This document shows, piece after piece, positions 25,926-34,029 of a stretch of 34,048 nt of DNA. The stretch comes from Pseudomonadales bacterium (lineage in GTDB: Bacteria; Pseudomonadota; Gammaproteobacteria; Pseudomonadales; Pseudohongiellaceae): NCBI GenBank assembly GCA_022821865.1, contig JAJECW010000069.1, forward strand, positions 1 to 34,048, given 5' to 3'. Made by a program: the position numbers and the translations under genes. Under the pieces are notes generated by a model that worked only from the letters and a program-made list of their open reading frames with translations, was not told the origin of the DNA and made no database searches. Each line of letters begins with the position of its first letter. Position 1 is the first letter of the stretch.

Positions 25926-25992
25926 GGAAGCTCTGATTAAGTCAGAGTTTCGTAAGCAAAACAAAACCACGCTTTTGTTTTTCAGAGAATAC
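25926..25992 (+). mobile_element. structured MITE, copy B (67 bp, reduced)
   Basis: It keeps both family ends, GGAAGCTCTGATTAAG and CAGAGAATAC, plus hairpin 4 (GCAAAACAAAA / TTTTGTTT), and lacks hairpins 2, 3 and 5. It is flanked by TTAG on both sides (25922-25925 and 25993-25996), consistent with a 4-bp target duplication. The left TTAG contains the clpS stop. The element fills nearly the whole clpS-clpA gap. Confidence 0.8.
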
Positions 25993-26015
25993 TTAGTGGG
26001 GCAGCACACCAAGTC

Positions 26016-28298
26016 ATGTTGAGCAAGAACCTCGAAGCCAATCTCAACGCCGCCTTCAGCGGCGCCAACAGGAAGCGGCATGAATTCATGACTGTCGAGC
26101 ATTTGCTGCTCGCCCTGCTCGACGATGAAGCCGCCTGCGATGTGCTGCGCGCCTGTGATTGCGACCTTGCCCGCCTGCGCGGCGAACTTGGCGAATACCT
26201 CGAATCGATGACGCCCCTGATCCCCAAGGCTGAAGCCAACCGCAAGACCCAGCCCACCCTCGGCTTCCAGCGCGTCATTCAGCGCGCGGTGTTCCACGTG
26301 CAGTCCTCGGGGCAGCGGGAAGTGACCGGCGCCAATGTGCTCGTGGCGATTTTCGGCGAAAAGGAAAGCCATGCGGTTTTCGTGCTGCAGCAACAGGACG
26401 TGGCCCGGGTGGATGTCATCAACTACATTTCCCACGGCATCGCCAGAACGCCGGAGGAAAGCGGCGGCGACGAAGGCCAAGGCGAAAAGCGGTCCGGAGA
26501 AGGCAAGGAGGACAGGAAAGCCTCGCCGCTGGAAAGCTTTACCGCCAACCTCAATGAGTTGGCCGAGCAGAACCGGATCGATCCCCTGATTGGCCGCAAC
26601 GACGAAGTGAACCGGGTGGTGCAGGTGCTGTCGCGGCGGCGCAAGAACAATCCCCTGCTCGTGGGCGAATCCGGCGTGGGCAAGACCGCCGTGGTGGAAG
26701 GCCTGGCGCGGCTGATCGTCGAAGACAAGGTGCCCGAGGTGTTCCGGGACTGCGTGATCTACTCCCTGGATCTCGGCGGCCTGCTTGCCGGCACCAAGTA
26801 TCGCGGCGATTTCGAGAAGCGTTTCAAGGCCCTTCTCGGGGAACTCGCCGAACAGCCCAGGGCGGTGCTGTTCATCGACGAGATCCACACCATCATCGGC
26901 GCCGGCGCGGCTTCCGGCGGTGTCATGGACGCCTCCAATCTGCTCAAGCCCGTGCTGACCTCGGCCAATCTGCGCTGTATCGGCTCCACGACCTTTCAGG
27001 AATACCGCGGCATTTTCGACAAGGACCGGGCCCTGTCGCGCCGCTTCCAGAAAATCGACATCGAAGAGCCCGATCTCGACACCACCTACCGCATCCTCAA
27101 GGGACTCAAGAGCCGCTTTGAGGAACACCATGGCCTGCGCTACACCGACAAGGCGCTGAAAGCCGCCACGGAGCTTGCGGCGCGCTATATCACCGACCGC
27201 TTCATGCCCGACAAGGCCATCGACCTCATCGACGAGGCCGGCGCCTGGCAGCGGTTGCAGCCGCCTTCCCGGCGCAAGAAGGTGATCCAGGTTGCCGACA
27301 TGGAGCGCATTGTCGCCGCCATTGCCAGAATTCCGCCCAAGCATGTTTCCAGCTCGGATATCGAGGCGCTGAAGAATCTCGAAACCAACCTGAAAATGGT
27401 GGTTTTTGGCCAGGACCCGGCCATTGATTCCCTGGCCACCGCCATCAAGCTGTCCCGGGCCGGCCTCAACACCGGCGACAAGCCCATCGGCTGCTTCATG
27501 TTCGCCGGGCCCACGGGAGTCGGCAAGACCGAACTCAGCCGCCAGCTTGCCAATGTGATGGGGATCGAACTGCTGCGCTTCGACATGTCCGAGTACATGG
27601 AGAGGCATACCGTGTCGAGACTGATCGGCGCGCCGCCCGGCTATGTGGGTTTTGACCAGGGCGGGCTGCTCACCGAGGCGGTGACCAAATCGCCGCACTG
27701 CGTGCTGCTGCTCGACGAAATCGAAAAGGCCCACCCCGACGTGTTCAATCTGCTGCTGCAGGTGATGGACCATGGCGCGCTCACCGACAACAATGGCCGC
27801 CACGCCGATTTCCGCAATGTCATCCTGATCATGACCACCAATGCCGGCGCCAGGGAAATGGCCCGGGCTTCGATCGGATTCACGGTTCAGGACCATTCCT
27901 CCGACGGCATGGAGGCGATCCGCAAGGCCTTTTCGCCGGAATTCCGCAATCGCCTGGATGCGGTGATCCAGTTCGGCCCGCTGGCGCCGGAAACCATCCG
28001 CACCGTGGTGGACAAGTTCCTGGTGGAATTGCAGGTGCAGCTCGACCCGAAGAAGGTGCAGTTGCATGTGGACGATTCAGCCATCGACTGGTTCATCGAA
28101 CACGGTTACAGCGAGACCATGGGCGCCCGGCCCATGGCGCGGCTGATTCAGGAGAAGCTCAAGAAGGAGTTGGCGGAGGATATTCTTTTCGGCGAGTTGG
28201 CCAACGGCGGCGGCGATGTGGAAGTCAGCGCCGGCAAGGATGGCATTGCATTGAAAGTAAAAGGCGGCCGGACGAAAAACAAGCTTCAGGAAGCCTGA
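26016..28298 (+). CDS. clpA: ClpA, ATPase subunit of the ClpAP protease
   Basis: Hexameric AAA+ unfoldase that feeds proteins into ClpP. The 760-residue protein is full length (758 in E. coli). It has the double Clp N-domain (about 1-145), an acidic/Gly linker (about 147-170), AAA-1 with Walker A GESGVGKT at 217-224 and Walker B LFIDEIHT, and AAA-2 with GPTGVGKT at 498-505 and LLLDEIEKA. The IGF tripeptide in [10 protein letters not shown] is the ClpP-docking loop. ATG 26016 has no strong ribosome binding site; the sequence just upstream was displaced by MITE copy B, and translation may once have depended on clpS. Synteny with cspD, clpS and infA matches E. coli. Confidence 0.97.
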   Translation: MLSKNLEANLNAAFSGANRKRHEFMTVEHLLLALLDDEAACDVLRACDCDLARLRGELGEYLESMTPLIPKAEANRKTQPTLGFQRVIQRAVFHVQSSGQREVTGANVLVAIFGEKESHAVFVLQQQDVARVDVINYISHGIARTPEESGGDEGQGEKRSGEGKEDRKASPLESFTANLNELAEQNRIDPLIGRNDEVNRVVQVLSRRRKNNPLLVGESGVGKTAVVEGLARLIVEDKVPEVFRDCVIYSLDLGGLLAGTKYRGDFEKRFKALLGELAEQPRAVLFIDEIHTIIGAGAASGGVMDASNLLKPVLTSANLRCIGSTTFQEYRGIFDKDRALSRRFQKIDIEEPDLDTTYRILKGLKSRFEEHHGLRYTDKALKAATELAARYITDRFMPDKAIDLIDEAGAWQRLQPPSRRKKVIQVADMERIVAAIARIPPKHVSSSDIEALKNLETNLKMVVFGQDPAIDSLATAIKLSRAGLNTGDKPIGCFMFAGPTGVGKTELSRQLANVMGIELLRFDMSEYMERHTVSRLIGAPPGYVGFDQGGLLTEAVTKSPHCVLLLDEIEKAHPDVFNLLLQVMDHGALTDNNGRHADFRNVILIMTTNAGAREMARASIGFTVQDHSSDGMEAIRKAFSPEFRNRLDAVIQFGPLAPETIRTVVDKFLVELQVQLDPKKVQLHVDDSAIDWFIEHGYSETMGARPMARLIQEKLKKELAEDILFGELANGGGDVEVSAGKDGIALKVKGGRTKNKLQEA

Positions 28299-28310
28299 TC
28301 CCCCACTCTG

Positions 28311-28396
28311 GTCATTCTGCGCGAAGTCGCGGAATCTCGTCGGCGAAGCACTGCATTTCTCGGGAGATTCTGCGACTTCGCTTCGCGCGGAATGAC
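28311..28396. repeat. inverted pair of REP-like repeats (BIME-like), copy c
   Basis: GTCATTCTGCGCGAAGTCGC (28311-28330) and its partner GCGACTTCGC...GCGGAATGAC (to 28396) face each other around 28339-28363. The pair fills the gap between convergent clpA (ends 28298) and infA (ends 28408), where a folded transcript could end or protect both messages. Members of the same family occur at 146, 22117 and 32998. Confidence 0.7.
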
Positions 28397-28407
28397 GGGG
28401 GAACGCG

Positions 28408-28626
28408 CTAGCGGGCGCGGTAAGTGATTCGCCCCTTGCTGAGGTCGTAGGGCGTCAGTTCGACCTTCACCTGGTCTCCGGTGAGAATCCTGATGTAATT
28501 CTTGCGCATCTTGCCCGAGATATGGGCGGTGACGATATGGCCATTGTTCAGTTTGACCCTGAACATGGTATTGGGAAGCGTGTCGATCACTTCGCCTTCG
28601 ATTTCGATCTGGTCTTCTTTTGCCAA
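28408..28626 (-). CDS. infA: translation initiation factor IF-1
   Basis: Binds the A site of the 30S subunit during initiation. The 72-residue S1/OB-fold protein is almost identical in pattern to E. coli IF-1: [41 protein letters not shown] and [15 protein letters not shown]. The start is TTG at 28626, with a strong GGAGG 6 bases upstream; no ATG exists at the expected N-terminus, and longer ATG-initiated frames would add an unrelated N-terminal extension of about 50 residues. Convergent with clpA, as in E. coli. Confidence 0.96.
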   Translation of the reverse strand: MAKEDQIEIEGEVIDTLPNTMFRVKLNNGHIVTAHISGKMRKNYIRILTGDQVKVELTPYDLSKGRITYRAR

Positions 28627-28690
28627 GGGAATCCTCCCGGGAGTTGGATTGCGGCGCATTGTGACGTAAATGCGGGCGTCGGGGCAAGCG

Positions 28691-28708
28691 CTTGCCATGG
28701 ATGGCAAG
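28691..28708. repeat. short hairpin between infA and tRNA-Ile
   Basis: CTTGCCAT-GG-ATGGCAAG forms an 8-bp stem. A partial echo, CAGGGATGGCAAG, follows at 28741-28753. It lies upstream of the divergent infA and tRNA promoters. Its role is unknown. Confidence 0.4.
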
Positions 28709-28786
28709 ACCGGAGTTTGGCGAAACCATGGGAGTCGCGCCAGGGATGGCAAGCACAAACCGATTCCCCCGTTTGCCAAATACCCT

Positions 28787-28792
28787 TATAAT
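28787..28792 (+). promoter_or_regulatory. -10 element of the tRNA-Ile promoter
   Basis: A perfect TATAAT is followed by the GC-rich stretch CCCCCGCCTGCCCC, the kind of discriminator that makes stable-RNA promoters sensitive to ppGpp. The mature tRNA begins 41 bases downstream. No good -35 was found at the expected distance. Confidence 0.55.
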
Positions 28793-28832
28793 CCCCCGCC
28801 TGCCCCAAAGGGCGCGCCGTCGTACCCATGAC

Positions 28833-28909
<77 letters not shown>

Positions 28910-28933
28910 GTTTCCATCCAGGAGGACAGCCGA

Positions 28934-29527
28934 ATGAAAAACCTCTTCCGCTTGCCGCTAGCCGTTGCCGCCTGCCTGATGCTGCTTCCCGCGGGCGCCG
29001 CGGAGAACGGGCGCATCAGCCTGATCAATGGACCCGAAGGAATGGACAACTTCACCGTCGCCGGCAGCGATGCCAACTGGTCCACCGACGCCAGTTCGAT
29101 TTTCGCCGACGAAGGCGATGGCGCATCCTGGCTCGTCACCCGGGACAGCTACAGCGATTTCGTCCTGCATGTGGAGTTCTGGGCCACCGACGACGCCAAC
29201 AGCGGCATTTACCTGCGCTGCCAGGACCGCGACCAGATTACCGACCGCAGTTGCTACGAAGCCAATATCTTCGACCAGCGCCCCGACCCATCCTACGGCA
29301 CCGGCGCCATCGTCCATGTCGCTTCCATCGATGAGCCGCGACCCACCGCGGGGGGAAAGTGGAACGTCTACCACATTACCCTGCGCGGCGATCACCTGCT
29401 GGTGCAGTTGAATAACGAAACCACGGTGGACGCCCGCGACAGCCAGTTCGCCGAAGGCCCCATCGCCCTGCAATGGGCCCGAGGCACCATCCGCTTCCGC
29501 AACGTCTGGGTGGAACCGCTAAATTGA
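28934..29527 (+). CDS. exported DUF1080 (3-keto-disaccharide hydrolase-type) protein
   Basis: ATG 28934 follows AGGAGG by 8 bases; a longer frame would begin inside the tRNA. The 197-residue product has a signal peptide (about 1-22, ending PAGAA). The rest is a concanavalin-like beta-jelly-roll with DUF1080 marks: SYSDFVLHVEFW, NSGIYLRCQ, CYEANIFDQRPDPSYGTGAI, KWNVYHITLRGDHLLVQLN and a final GTIRFRNVWVEPL. Family members hydrolyse 3-keto-glycosides or bind carbohydrate. The 24-base gap and absence of a terminator suggest it is transcribed with the tRNA. It is shorter than many homologues but appears complete. Confidence 0.85.
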   Translation: MKNLFRLPLAVAACLMLLPAGAAENGRISLINGPEGMDNFTVAGSDANWSTDASSIFADEGDGASWLVTRDSYSDFVLHVEFWATDDANSGIYLRCQDRDQITDRSCYEANIFDQRPDPSYGTGAIVHVASIDEPRPTAGGKWNVYHITLRGDHLLVQLNNETTVDARDSQFAEGPIALQWARGTIRFRNVWVEPLN

Positions 29528-29562
29528 TTGGTAGCGCTGCTGTCGAGTCCCGCACCGCCTGA

Positions 29563-29677
29563 GTCGCCGCCGGGTTGCGGGGCTTGTAGCGGGCGTGCGA
29601 GGCATGGAAAGCCGAGCCCGGAGCCTACAGGGATGTATTTACGGCGTCCGCTACAAGCCCCGCAACCCGGCGGCGAC
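29563..29677. repeat. 30-bp perfect inverted repeat between convergent genes
   Basis: The arms are 29563-29592 and 29648-29677, beginning GTCGCCGCCGGGTTGCGGGG on the left and matching exactly in inverse on the right. The 55-base loop contains GAGCCTACAGGGATG. It fills the gap between the DUF1080 gene (ends 29527) and TonB receptor 3 (ends 29696). A strong GC stem without a T-run could block or stabilise both transcripts. Confidence 0.85.
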
Positions 29678-29695
29678 AACTCGAAGCCACGAACC

Positions 29696-31852
29696 TCAAA
29701 TCGTCCCGCGGATCTTGATCGCGATGGTGGGGCCGGTATGACTGCAGGAGTCCTCGATTTCGCTCAGATACCCGGTGGCGATGGTGCCGCCAAGATATCG
29801 TGAGCGCACCCGGCAGCGCTTGTTTTCCATGGGATTGAACACTTCCAGCCGGTAGATCAACTCGGCCCAGCCCTGGGTTTCGGCGAACAGCCGGACCCAA
29901 TCGCCCGAGTTGTAGGACTCGATCTTGTCGATATCGTAGGCGATGCGACCGTCCCGGAAATTGTGGCTCCAGGAAAATCCGTAATTGAAGTTGCGGGCCG
30001 GAAAGTCATGCCGAAAACCGACCCGCGCCTCGCCCCGCCCCTGGCGGCTGAAGCGGCGGTCGATGCCGAGAAAAGGGTCCACCACATTCGAGTCTTCCAC
30101 CCGCAGTCCGGATTCCAGCAGAATCTGGGACTCGCCAACGGAAGTGAAGCGGTAGCTGCCGTCCAGCGCAACGCCGAAACGTTCGCCATCGCCGATATTG
30201 CCATTGGCCGACTGGATGGCATCCGGCGTGGACACATCCACCCGGTCAATCACGTCGATCAACTCGTGATAGAAGACGTTGGTGTTGAGTACGCCGTTAT
30301 CGTCATGGAAGCGGTATTCCAGATTGGCGTCATAGCGCCAGGACTGCTCCTGCCGCAGGTCGGGATTGCCCGCCAGGGCGTTCCGATCGTCGTCGCCTTC
30401 GCTGGTGTTGGCGGTAAAGTCGGAAAAGCTCAACTGGGCCACGTCCTTCTCTATGGTGGCCCGGAATTGCACGGCCGGGGTGATGTCGAAACGATAATCC
30501 ACCTTGGGCCGCAAAAACTCGAAATCCCGGGATTTGCTCACGTCTCCGCTTTGGGAAATCTCCGATTGCTCGAAGATCAAGGTGCTCTCCAGCGACATGC
30601 GGTCGTTGATCTGCCAGTTGTGCACGGCAAAGGATTCGTAGCGGATTTCCTCCACCGTCGCGTCGGCGGTGGAAACCCGGGCCAGGACCGTTCCGCCGTC
30701 GGATAGCAGGTCGAGTTGCAAGTTGGAGTCGAGAATCGTCTGGGCGCGCTCGATGCCGAGTTCGAGGCTCTGGCTGCCGGCGAAATCGAAGGTGTAGCCC
30801 GAGCGCAGGATACGCTCCTGGTAGGTGTTGGCGAAATCGAGATGCAGATCCCGGGTTCTTTCGTCGCTGTTCAATTCCAGCAGATATCTGTCGCGCAAGC
30901 TGTGGCTGTCGCCGCGATTGACGATGAAAAGCGTCTTCCAGCGCTGGCCGCCGCTTAAGATATGTTCGTAGTCCCCGCCGACTTCCCAGAAATGTTCGGT
31001 TTCGTCGAGGACGTCGAGTTCGAGATCCACCAGCGGCGGATCGTATTTCGTGTTGAGAATGTCCCGGTTCGCGACTTCCGGGGCGCTATCGTCCTCGTAT
31101 TGCAGATTCAGATGAAAAAGGTCGGCGTCTCCCACCTGCCAGGCCAGATTCGAACTGAGCACCATGGGTTGCGCCTCGCGCGTGCTTACGCGCTTGATCC
31201 GCTCGTTCGGGCTGCCGTCTCCGAGAATGCTGGTCTCGTGGCCGATGCGATGTTCGTAACGCGGTTCCGTCTCGCCGCTGATGAGGTAATCGAAGCCGCC
31301 GCTGGAGCCGGTCCAGGCGATCTTGGCCCCCGGCTTGAGCGAGTCGTCGTGGTAGTGGTCGGTGTTCACTTCGTAGGTGATCGACGAGCGGGTTTCGGCT
31401 TCGAGCAGCACGATGTTGATGACCTGGGCGCCGCCGCGCACATCGAGGTCGCCGGAGGTGCCGCGGATAATCTCGATATAGTCCACCTGGCTTGCCGGAA
31501 TCCGCGCCAGTTGACTGCTGCCCTCATTCTCCTTGCCGGCGATGCGGCGGCCGTTGATCAGCACCTGGTCGCCGCCCATGCCGAGCCCGCGCCGGTTGTT
31601 GCCGCCGGAAGATCCGGGCCCGCCGCCACCGCCGCCACCGCCGCGGGCGATGTTGATGCCGGGAATCCGGTCGAGCATGTCATTGACGGAAAAGGGTTCG
31701 AACTGCGAGAAGAAGGTGGCGGGATAGGTCACCGTGGAATCTTCGTCGGTAACCGGCGCATCCTGGCCAAACGCCGCCGGGGCATGAACGCCCCCTGCGA
31801 GCAGGCCGCAAAGCATGGCCTGGTACAGCTGGTTTCGCTTGAACAGATTCAT
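29696..31852 (-). CDS. TonB-dependent receptor 3 (unknown ligand)
   Basis: The start is ATG 31852 with GGGAGGA about 8 bases upstream, giving 718 residues; the longer frame to 32107 lacks a signal sequence. The signal peptide ends near AAFGQ (about residue 30). The plug contains FSVNDMLDRIPGINI, a run of eight glycines, then GGDQVLINGRRIAGKENEGSSQLARIPASQVDYIEIIRGT in parts. The barrel shows many alternating strands. The C-terminal residues (IRGTI) lack the usual terminal aromatic. It is not closely related to the two receptors of the island. No partner gene is adjacent, so I cannot suggest a ligand. Confidence 0.88.
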   Translation of the reverse strand: MNLFKRNQLYQAMLCGLLAGGVHAPAAFGQDAPVTDEDSTVTYPATFFSQFEPFSVNDMLDRIPGINIARGGGGGGGGPGSSGGNNRRGLGMGGDQVLINGRRIAGKENEGSSQLARIPASQVDYIEIIRGTSGDLDVRGGAQVINIVLLEAETRSSITYEVNTDHYHDDSLKPGAKIAWTGSSGGFDYLISGETEPRYEHRIGHETSILGDGSPNERIKRVSTREAQPMVLSSNLAWQVGDADLFHLNLQYEDDSAPEVANRDILNTKYDPPLVDLELDVLDETEHFWEVGGDYEHILSGGQRWKTLFIVNRGDSHSLRDRYLLELNSDERTRDLHLDFANTYQERILRSGYTFDFAGSQSLELGIERAQTILDSNLQLDLLSDGGTVLARVSTADATVEEIRYESFAVHNWQINDRMSLESTLIFEQSEISQSGDVSKSRDFEFLRPKVDYRFDITPAVQFRATIEKDVAQLSFSDFTANTSEGDDDRNALAGNPDLRQEQSWRYDANLEYRFHDDNGVLNTNVFYHELIDVIDRVDVSTPDAIQSANGNIGDGERFGVALDGSYRFTSVGESQILLESGLRVEDSNVVDPFLGIDRRFSRQGRGEARVGFRHDFPARNFNYGFSWSHNFRDGRIAYDIDKIESYNSGDWVRLFAETQGWAELIYRLEVFNPMENKRCRVRSRYLGGTIATGYLSEIEDSCSHTGPTIAIKIRGTI

Positions 31853-32042
31853 TGCGGCGGTCCTCCCACCATTCCGACGCGGCGCGAGGAAAATAGTTAC
31901 CAAGTGCCGATTATCCGTTAATACGACCGGCAAGGCAGATTCACGCCCCTGATTTTTGTGACTTTTTGTGGCCCCCAACGCCAGGGTCAACGCGGCAAGG
32001 CCCAATCCGGACTGCCGTCCGGCGAGGTGCGGGCCGCGGCGC

Positions 32043-32187
32043 TTACAGATTCGGAATCTTCGCCAAATCCCTGGCGCCATGAAGAATACGAACGATCGGA
32101 AGTTCATCGTCGATTGGCTTGTAAAAGATCAGGTTGCCGGCGAATAAAGGATTCGAAGTGCTTTCCAATGGCGTAGCTTGATGGCAT
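32043..32187 (-). pseudogene. parD-parE toxin-antitoxin remnant (internal deletion)
   Basis: On the minus strand ATG 32187, preceded by GGAG 8 bases upstream, opens MPSSYAIGKHFESFIRRQ, which looks like the first residues of a ParD-type antitoxin. Overlapping in another frame, and running to the stop at 32043, is GNLIFYKPIDDELPIVRIL then HGARDLAKI, the characteristic end of a ParE/RelE-type toxin. Neither gene is complete. The simplest reading is a deletion joining the start of parD to the end of parE at about 32135-32145. The family links are from recollection of conserved ends. The region 31853-32042 between this and receptor 3 shows no gene. Confidence 0.65.
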
Positions 32188-32222
32188 GGGACTATCTCCG
32201 GATGAGCGTCACAAACTTGTCG

Positions 32223-32234
32223 ATTATTGATAAT
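32223..32234. promoter_or_regulatory. palindrome upstream of the parDE remnant
   Basis: ATTAT-TG-ATAAT is a 12-bp palindrome 36 bases upstream of the parD remnant start. ParD antitoxins repress their own promoters through such palindromes, so this may be the surviving operator. It could still titrate a related antitoxin. Confidence 0.4.
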
Positions 32235-32352
32235 GCGGGAAAGAGTGTAACTTTTTCTTCGGCGAATCGTTGGATTGGTGGTCGGGGGAGAGCGATGAAG
32301 TTCGGTGATGCCGCTGACGATTTCCATTTTGAACAGGCAAGAGGAAAGAGAG

Positions 32353-32712
32353 ATGATCAAGTATACCTTGATGGCGGTTCTGGCCCTGGCGCTCAGCGCC
32401 TGCCTCGTGACCGTGGATTCGGATTCGCGCGCCCTGCGGACGGTCTGGAGCGAAAGCGACGTGGCGCGCCTCGAAGTGGGCCAGAGCGATGAGCAGTTCG
32501 TGCGCAGCACCTTCGGCGAACCCGTCAGCAGGCTGAGCTACGCCGACGGCAGCGAGGTCTGGAAGTACCGCAACCGATCCGAAAAGGACACCGAAGTGGG
32601 CGTATTCCTGGTGTTCTCGGTGGATGTGGAAGAAGAGCGCACCGAAACCCTCTCCATCGAATTCGAAAACGGCATCGTCAGCAACTACTGGATCGACGAA
32701 GAGCGGTTTTAA
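32353..32712 (+). CDS. small BamE/SmpA-like lipoprotein
   Basis: ATG 32353, with GAGGA at 32341-32345, gives 119 residues; the longer frame from 32305 would bury the signal. The N-terminus is a lipoprotein signal with LALALSAC, lipidated C17. The rest (VARLEVGQSDEQFVRSTFG, EPVSRLSYADGSEVWKYRN and the ending IEFENGIVSNYWIDE) follows the two-helix, three-strand pattern of BamE/SmpA-like proteins: a helix ending in G-x-P and a strand with a Trp-x-Tyr. Canonical bamE is usually next to fur or yfjF, which are not here, so this is more likely a paralogue. Its function is unknown. Confidence 0.82.
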   Translation: MIKYTLMAVLALALSACLVTVDSDSRALRTVWSESDVARLEVGQSDEQFVRSTFGEPVSRLSYADGSEVWKYRNRSEKDTEVGVFLVFSVDVEEERTETLSIEFENGIVSNYWIDEERF

Positions 32713-32768
32713 CCGGAATCTTCAAGTTCGGGGAAGTGGGAGGCAAAGAGTCCTCGGTCCCGCGTAAG

Positions 32769-32867
32769 GGAAGCTCTGATTAAGTCAGAGCTTCGTGAGC
32801 AAAACAAAACCACGCTTTTGTTTTGCGACAATGAAAAATTCCATGGATGGAATTTTTCAGAGAATAC
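32769..32867 (+). mobile_element. structured MITE, copy C (99 bp)
   Basis: It has hairpins 1, 4 and 5 and lacks 2 and 3. It is flanked by TAAG on both sides (32765-32768 and 32868-32871), different from the TTAG flanking copies B and D but matching itself, as a true target duplication should. Hairpin 5 reads GAAAAATTCC / GGAATTTTTC, a paired change from GAAAAACTCC / GGAGTTTTTC in copies A and D. Confidence 0.85.
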
Positions 32868-32997
32868 TAAGAAAAACGTTGGCCTCTGCCATGGCGTGGG
32901 CGCCAATAAGAAAATCCGTGATTATCCGTGTCCGCGGCCCGCCCCTGCTTCGGTATTGCTCCCAGCGCAGCCCCGCCTCGTAGCTGCGGCCACTGTA

Positions 32998-33036
32998 AGA
33001 GATTTCGCGACTGTGTTTCGCTTCGCGCGGAATGAC
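32998..33036 (+). repeat. REP-like repeat, copy d
   Basis: It runs from AGAGATTTCGCGACTG to CTTCGCGCGGAATGAC in the same orientation as the copy at 146-183. The 32872-33149 gap otherwise shows only the promoter candidate at 33087-33115; no gene is apparent. Confidence 0.6.
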
Positions 33037-33086
33037 ATGAGTGTCAAGGCGCCAAAATTAGAGTTTCTGGCCGTTCGGCGTAAAGC

Positions 33087-33115
33087 TTGCAATTGTGATG
33101 TCAGCATGGTATGAA
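33087..33115 (+). promoter_or_regulatory. candidate promoter of the AbrB-PIN pair
   Basis: TTGCAA (33087-33092), a 17-base spacer and TATGAA (33110-33115), each four of six to consensus, lie 34 bases before the antitoxin start. Such operons are usually autorepressed. Confidence 0.4.
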
Positions 33116-33149
33116 ATTCAAACTTTATAACAATCTGAACGAGGTGCCA

Positions 33150-33443
33150 ATGTCCATCGTAACGGTGAAACCGAAGTTTCAGGTGACCATCCCCGCCAAA
33201 TTGCGGAAAGGCATTGATCTTCGAGAGGGGGATTTCCTGGAAGCGACGCTCGTCGGAAATGGAATTCTGTTCAAGCCCAAGGCCTTGATCGACCGGGATT
33301 CGGCTGCTGACCGCATCGACGCCAGGTTCGCGGCGACTCAGCCATCAACTGCAGATCTCGGACGTTCGGAAGACGAAATCATGAGGGATGCCATCAACGA
33401 TGTTTCCCGGTCTCGTCGAGAACGACGCGGTCGCCTTGGATGA
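33150..33443 (+). CDS. AbrB/MazE-type antitoxin
   Basis: ATG 33150 with GAGGTG just upstream gives 97 residues; the ATG at 33111 would add 13 residues without a ribosome binding site. The N-terminal swapped-hairpin DNA-binding domain reads SIVTVKPKFQVTIPAKLRK, GIDLREGDFLEATLVGNGI. The C-terminal half is charged and likely disordered until it binds the toxin. It is coupled by ATGA overlap to a PIN-domain toxin, the standard order for a type II pair. It should neutralise the nuclease and repress the operon. Confidence 0.9.
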   Translation: MSIVTVKPKFQVTIPAKLRKGIDLREGDFLEATLVGNGILFKPKALIDRDSAADRIDARFAATQPSTADLGRSEDEIMRDAINDVSRSRRERRGRLG

Positions 33444-33841
33444 GATTCGTCCTGGATTGCAATGTTCTGGTTGCGGCGGCGAGGACAAATGGCGTGTGCC
33501 GTCAGGTCGTGGGCCGGGTGGTGCGAGAGCATGAAATGGTCTTGTCCAGCCCAATCCTTTCTGAATACGAAGCGGTCGCCGGGCGGCGCAGCCAGTCGCC
33601 GTACCGGGAGACGCTGACTTTTGTCATCGGCACGCTTGCAAGTCTGGCGGTTTCCGTAGAGCCGGCAGATATGAAGTTCGGTCTTCGCGACCCGGACGAC
33701 GAAGTTTATCTGGCCACTGCCGTGGCTGGAGAAGCGGATTTGATCACCGGCAATTTGCGCGACTTTACAGAAACGCGATACGGCCCGGTGAGGATTTGGA
33801 CTCCACGCGCCTTTCTCGACCAACCAGCCAAAATTCAGTAG
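33440..33841 (+). CDS. PIN-domain toxin (putative ribonuclease)
   Basis: A 133-residue PIN nuclease of the toxin type (COG1569-like). The metal-binding acids are in place: D6 in FVLDCNVLVAA, E42 in ILSEYEAV, D86/D87 in RDPDDEVYLATA and D108 following the NLRDF pattern, with DLITGNL typical of the family. It starts within the antitoxin stop (33440-33443). The toxin should cleave tRNA, rRNA or mRNA; the target is unknown. No frameshift or missing residue is seen, so the pair appears functional. MITE copy D inserts 37 bases after the stop. Confidence 0.92.
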   Translation: MRFVLDCNVLVAAARTNGVCRQVVGRVVREHEMVLSSPILSEYEAVAGRRSQSPYRETLTFVIGTLASLAVSVEPADMKFGLRDPDDEVYLATAVAGEADLITGNLRDFTETRYGPVRIWTPRAFLDQPAKIQ

Positions 33842-33878
33842 GCCCCACAGACACTGCGAGTCTTGGCCGCAGCATTAG

Positions 33879-34029
33879 GGAAGCTCTGATTAAGTCAGAG
33901 CTTCCCTGCGGCACAGGGAAGTGCCGCCGAATTCGATGGCGTAAGCCATTGAATTCGGGAGCAAAACAAAACCACGCTTTTGTTTTGCGATAATGAAAAA
34001 CTCCACGGGTGGAGTTTTTCAGAGAATAC
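33879..34029 (+). mobile_element. structured MITE, copy D (complete, 151 bp)
   Basis: This is the reference copy. It starts GGAAGCTCTGATTAAG and ends CAGAGAATAC; inverted, the right end reads GTATTCTCTGA and matches eight of the first eleven bases. TTAG flanks both sides (33875-33878, 34030-34033). Five hairpins follow in order: 33878-33906 (12-bp stem), 33908-33927 (7 bp), 33928-33957 (13 bp with one G-T), 33961-33988 (11 bp) and 33995-34020 (10 bp). There is no coding capacity. Confidence 0.88.

Noticed and set aside
25422..28067. 881-codon open frame on the minus strand across clpS-clpA
   Set aside because: It is antisense to the unmistakable clpS and clpA genes and crosses a MITE. Its length reflects base composition.
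28311..28396. CRISPR array
   Set aside because: The REP-like copies are palindromic, dispersed through the window and not regularly spaced; no cas genes are present.
32188..32510. A 155-residue minus-strand protein ending in the ParE-like segment
   Set aside because: Only the final 35 or so residues look like a toxin; the rest is antisense to the BamE-like gene and upstream DNA. It is treated as part of a remnant.
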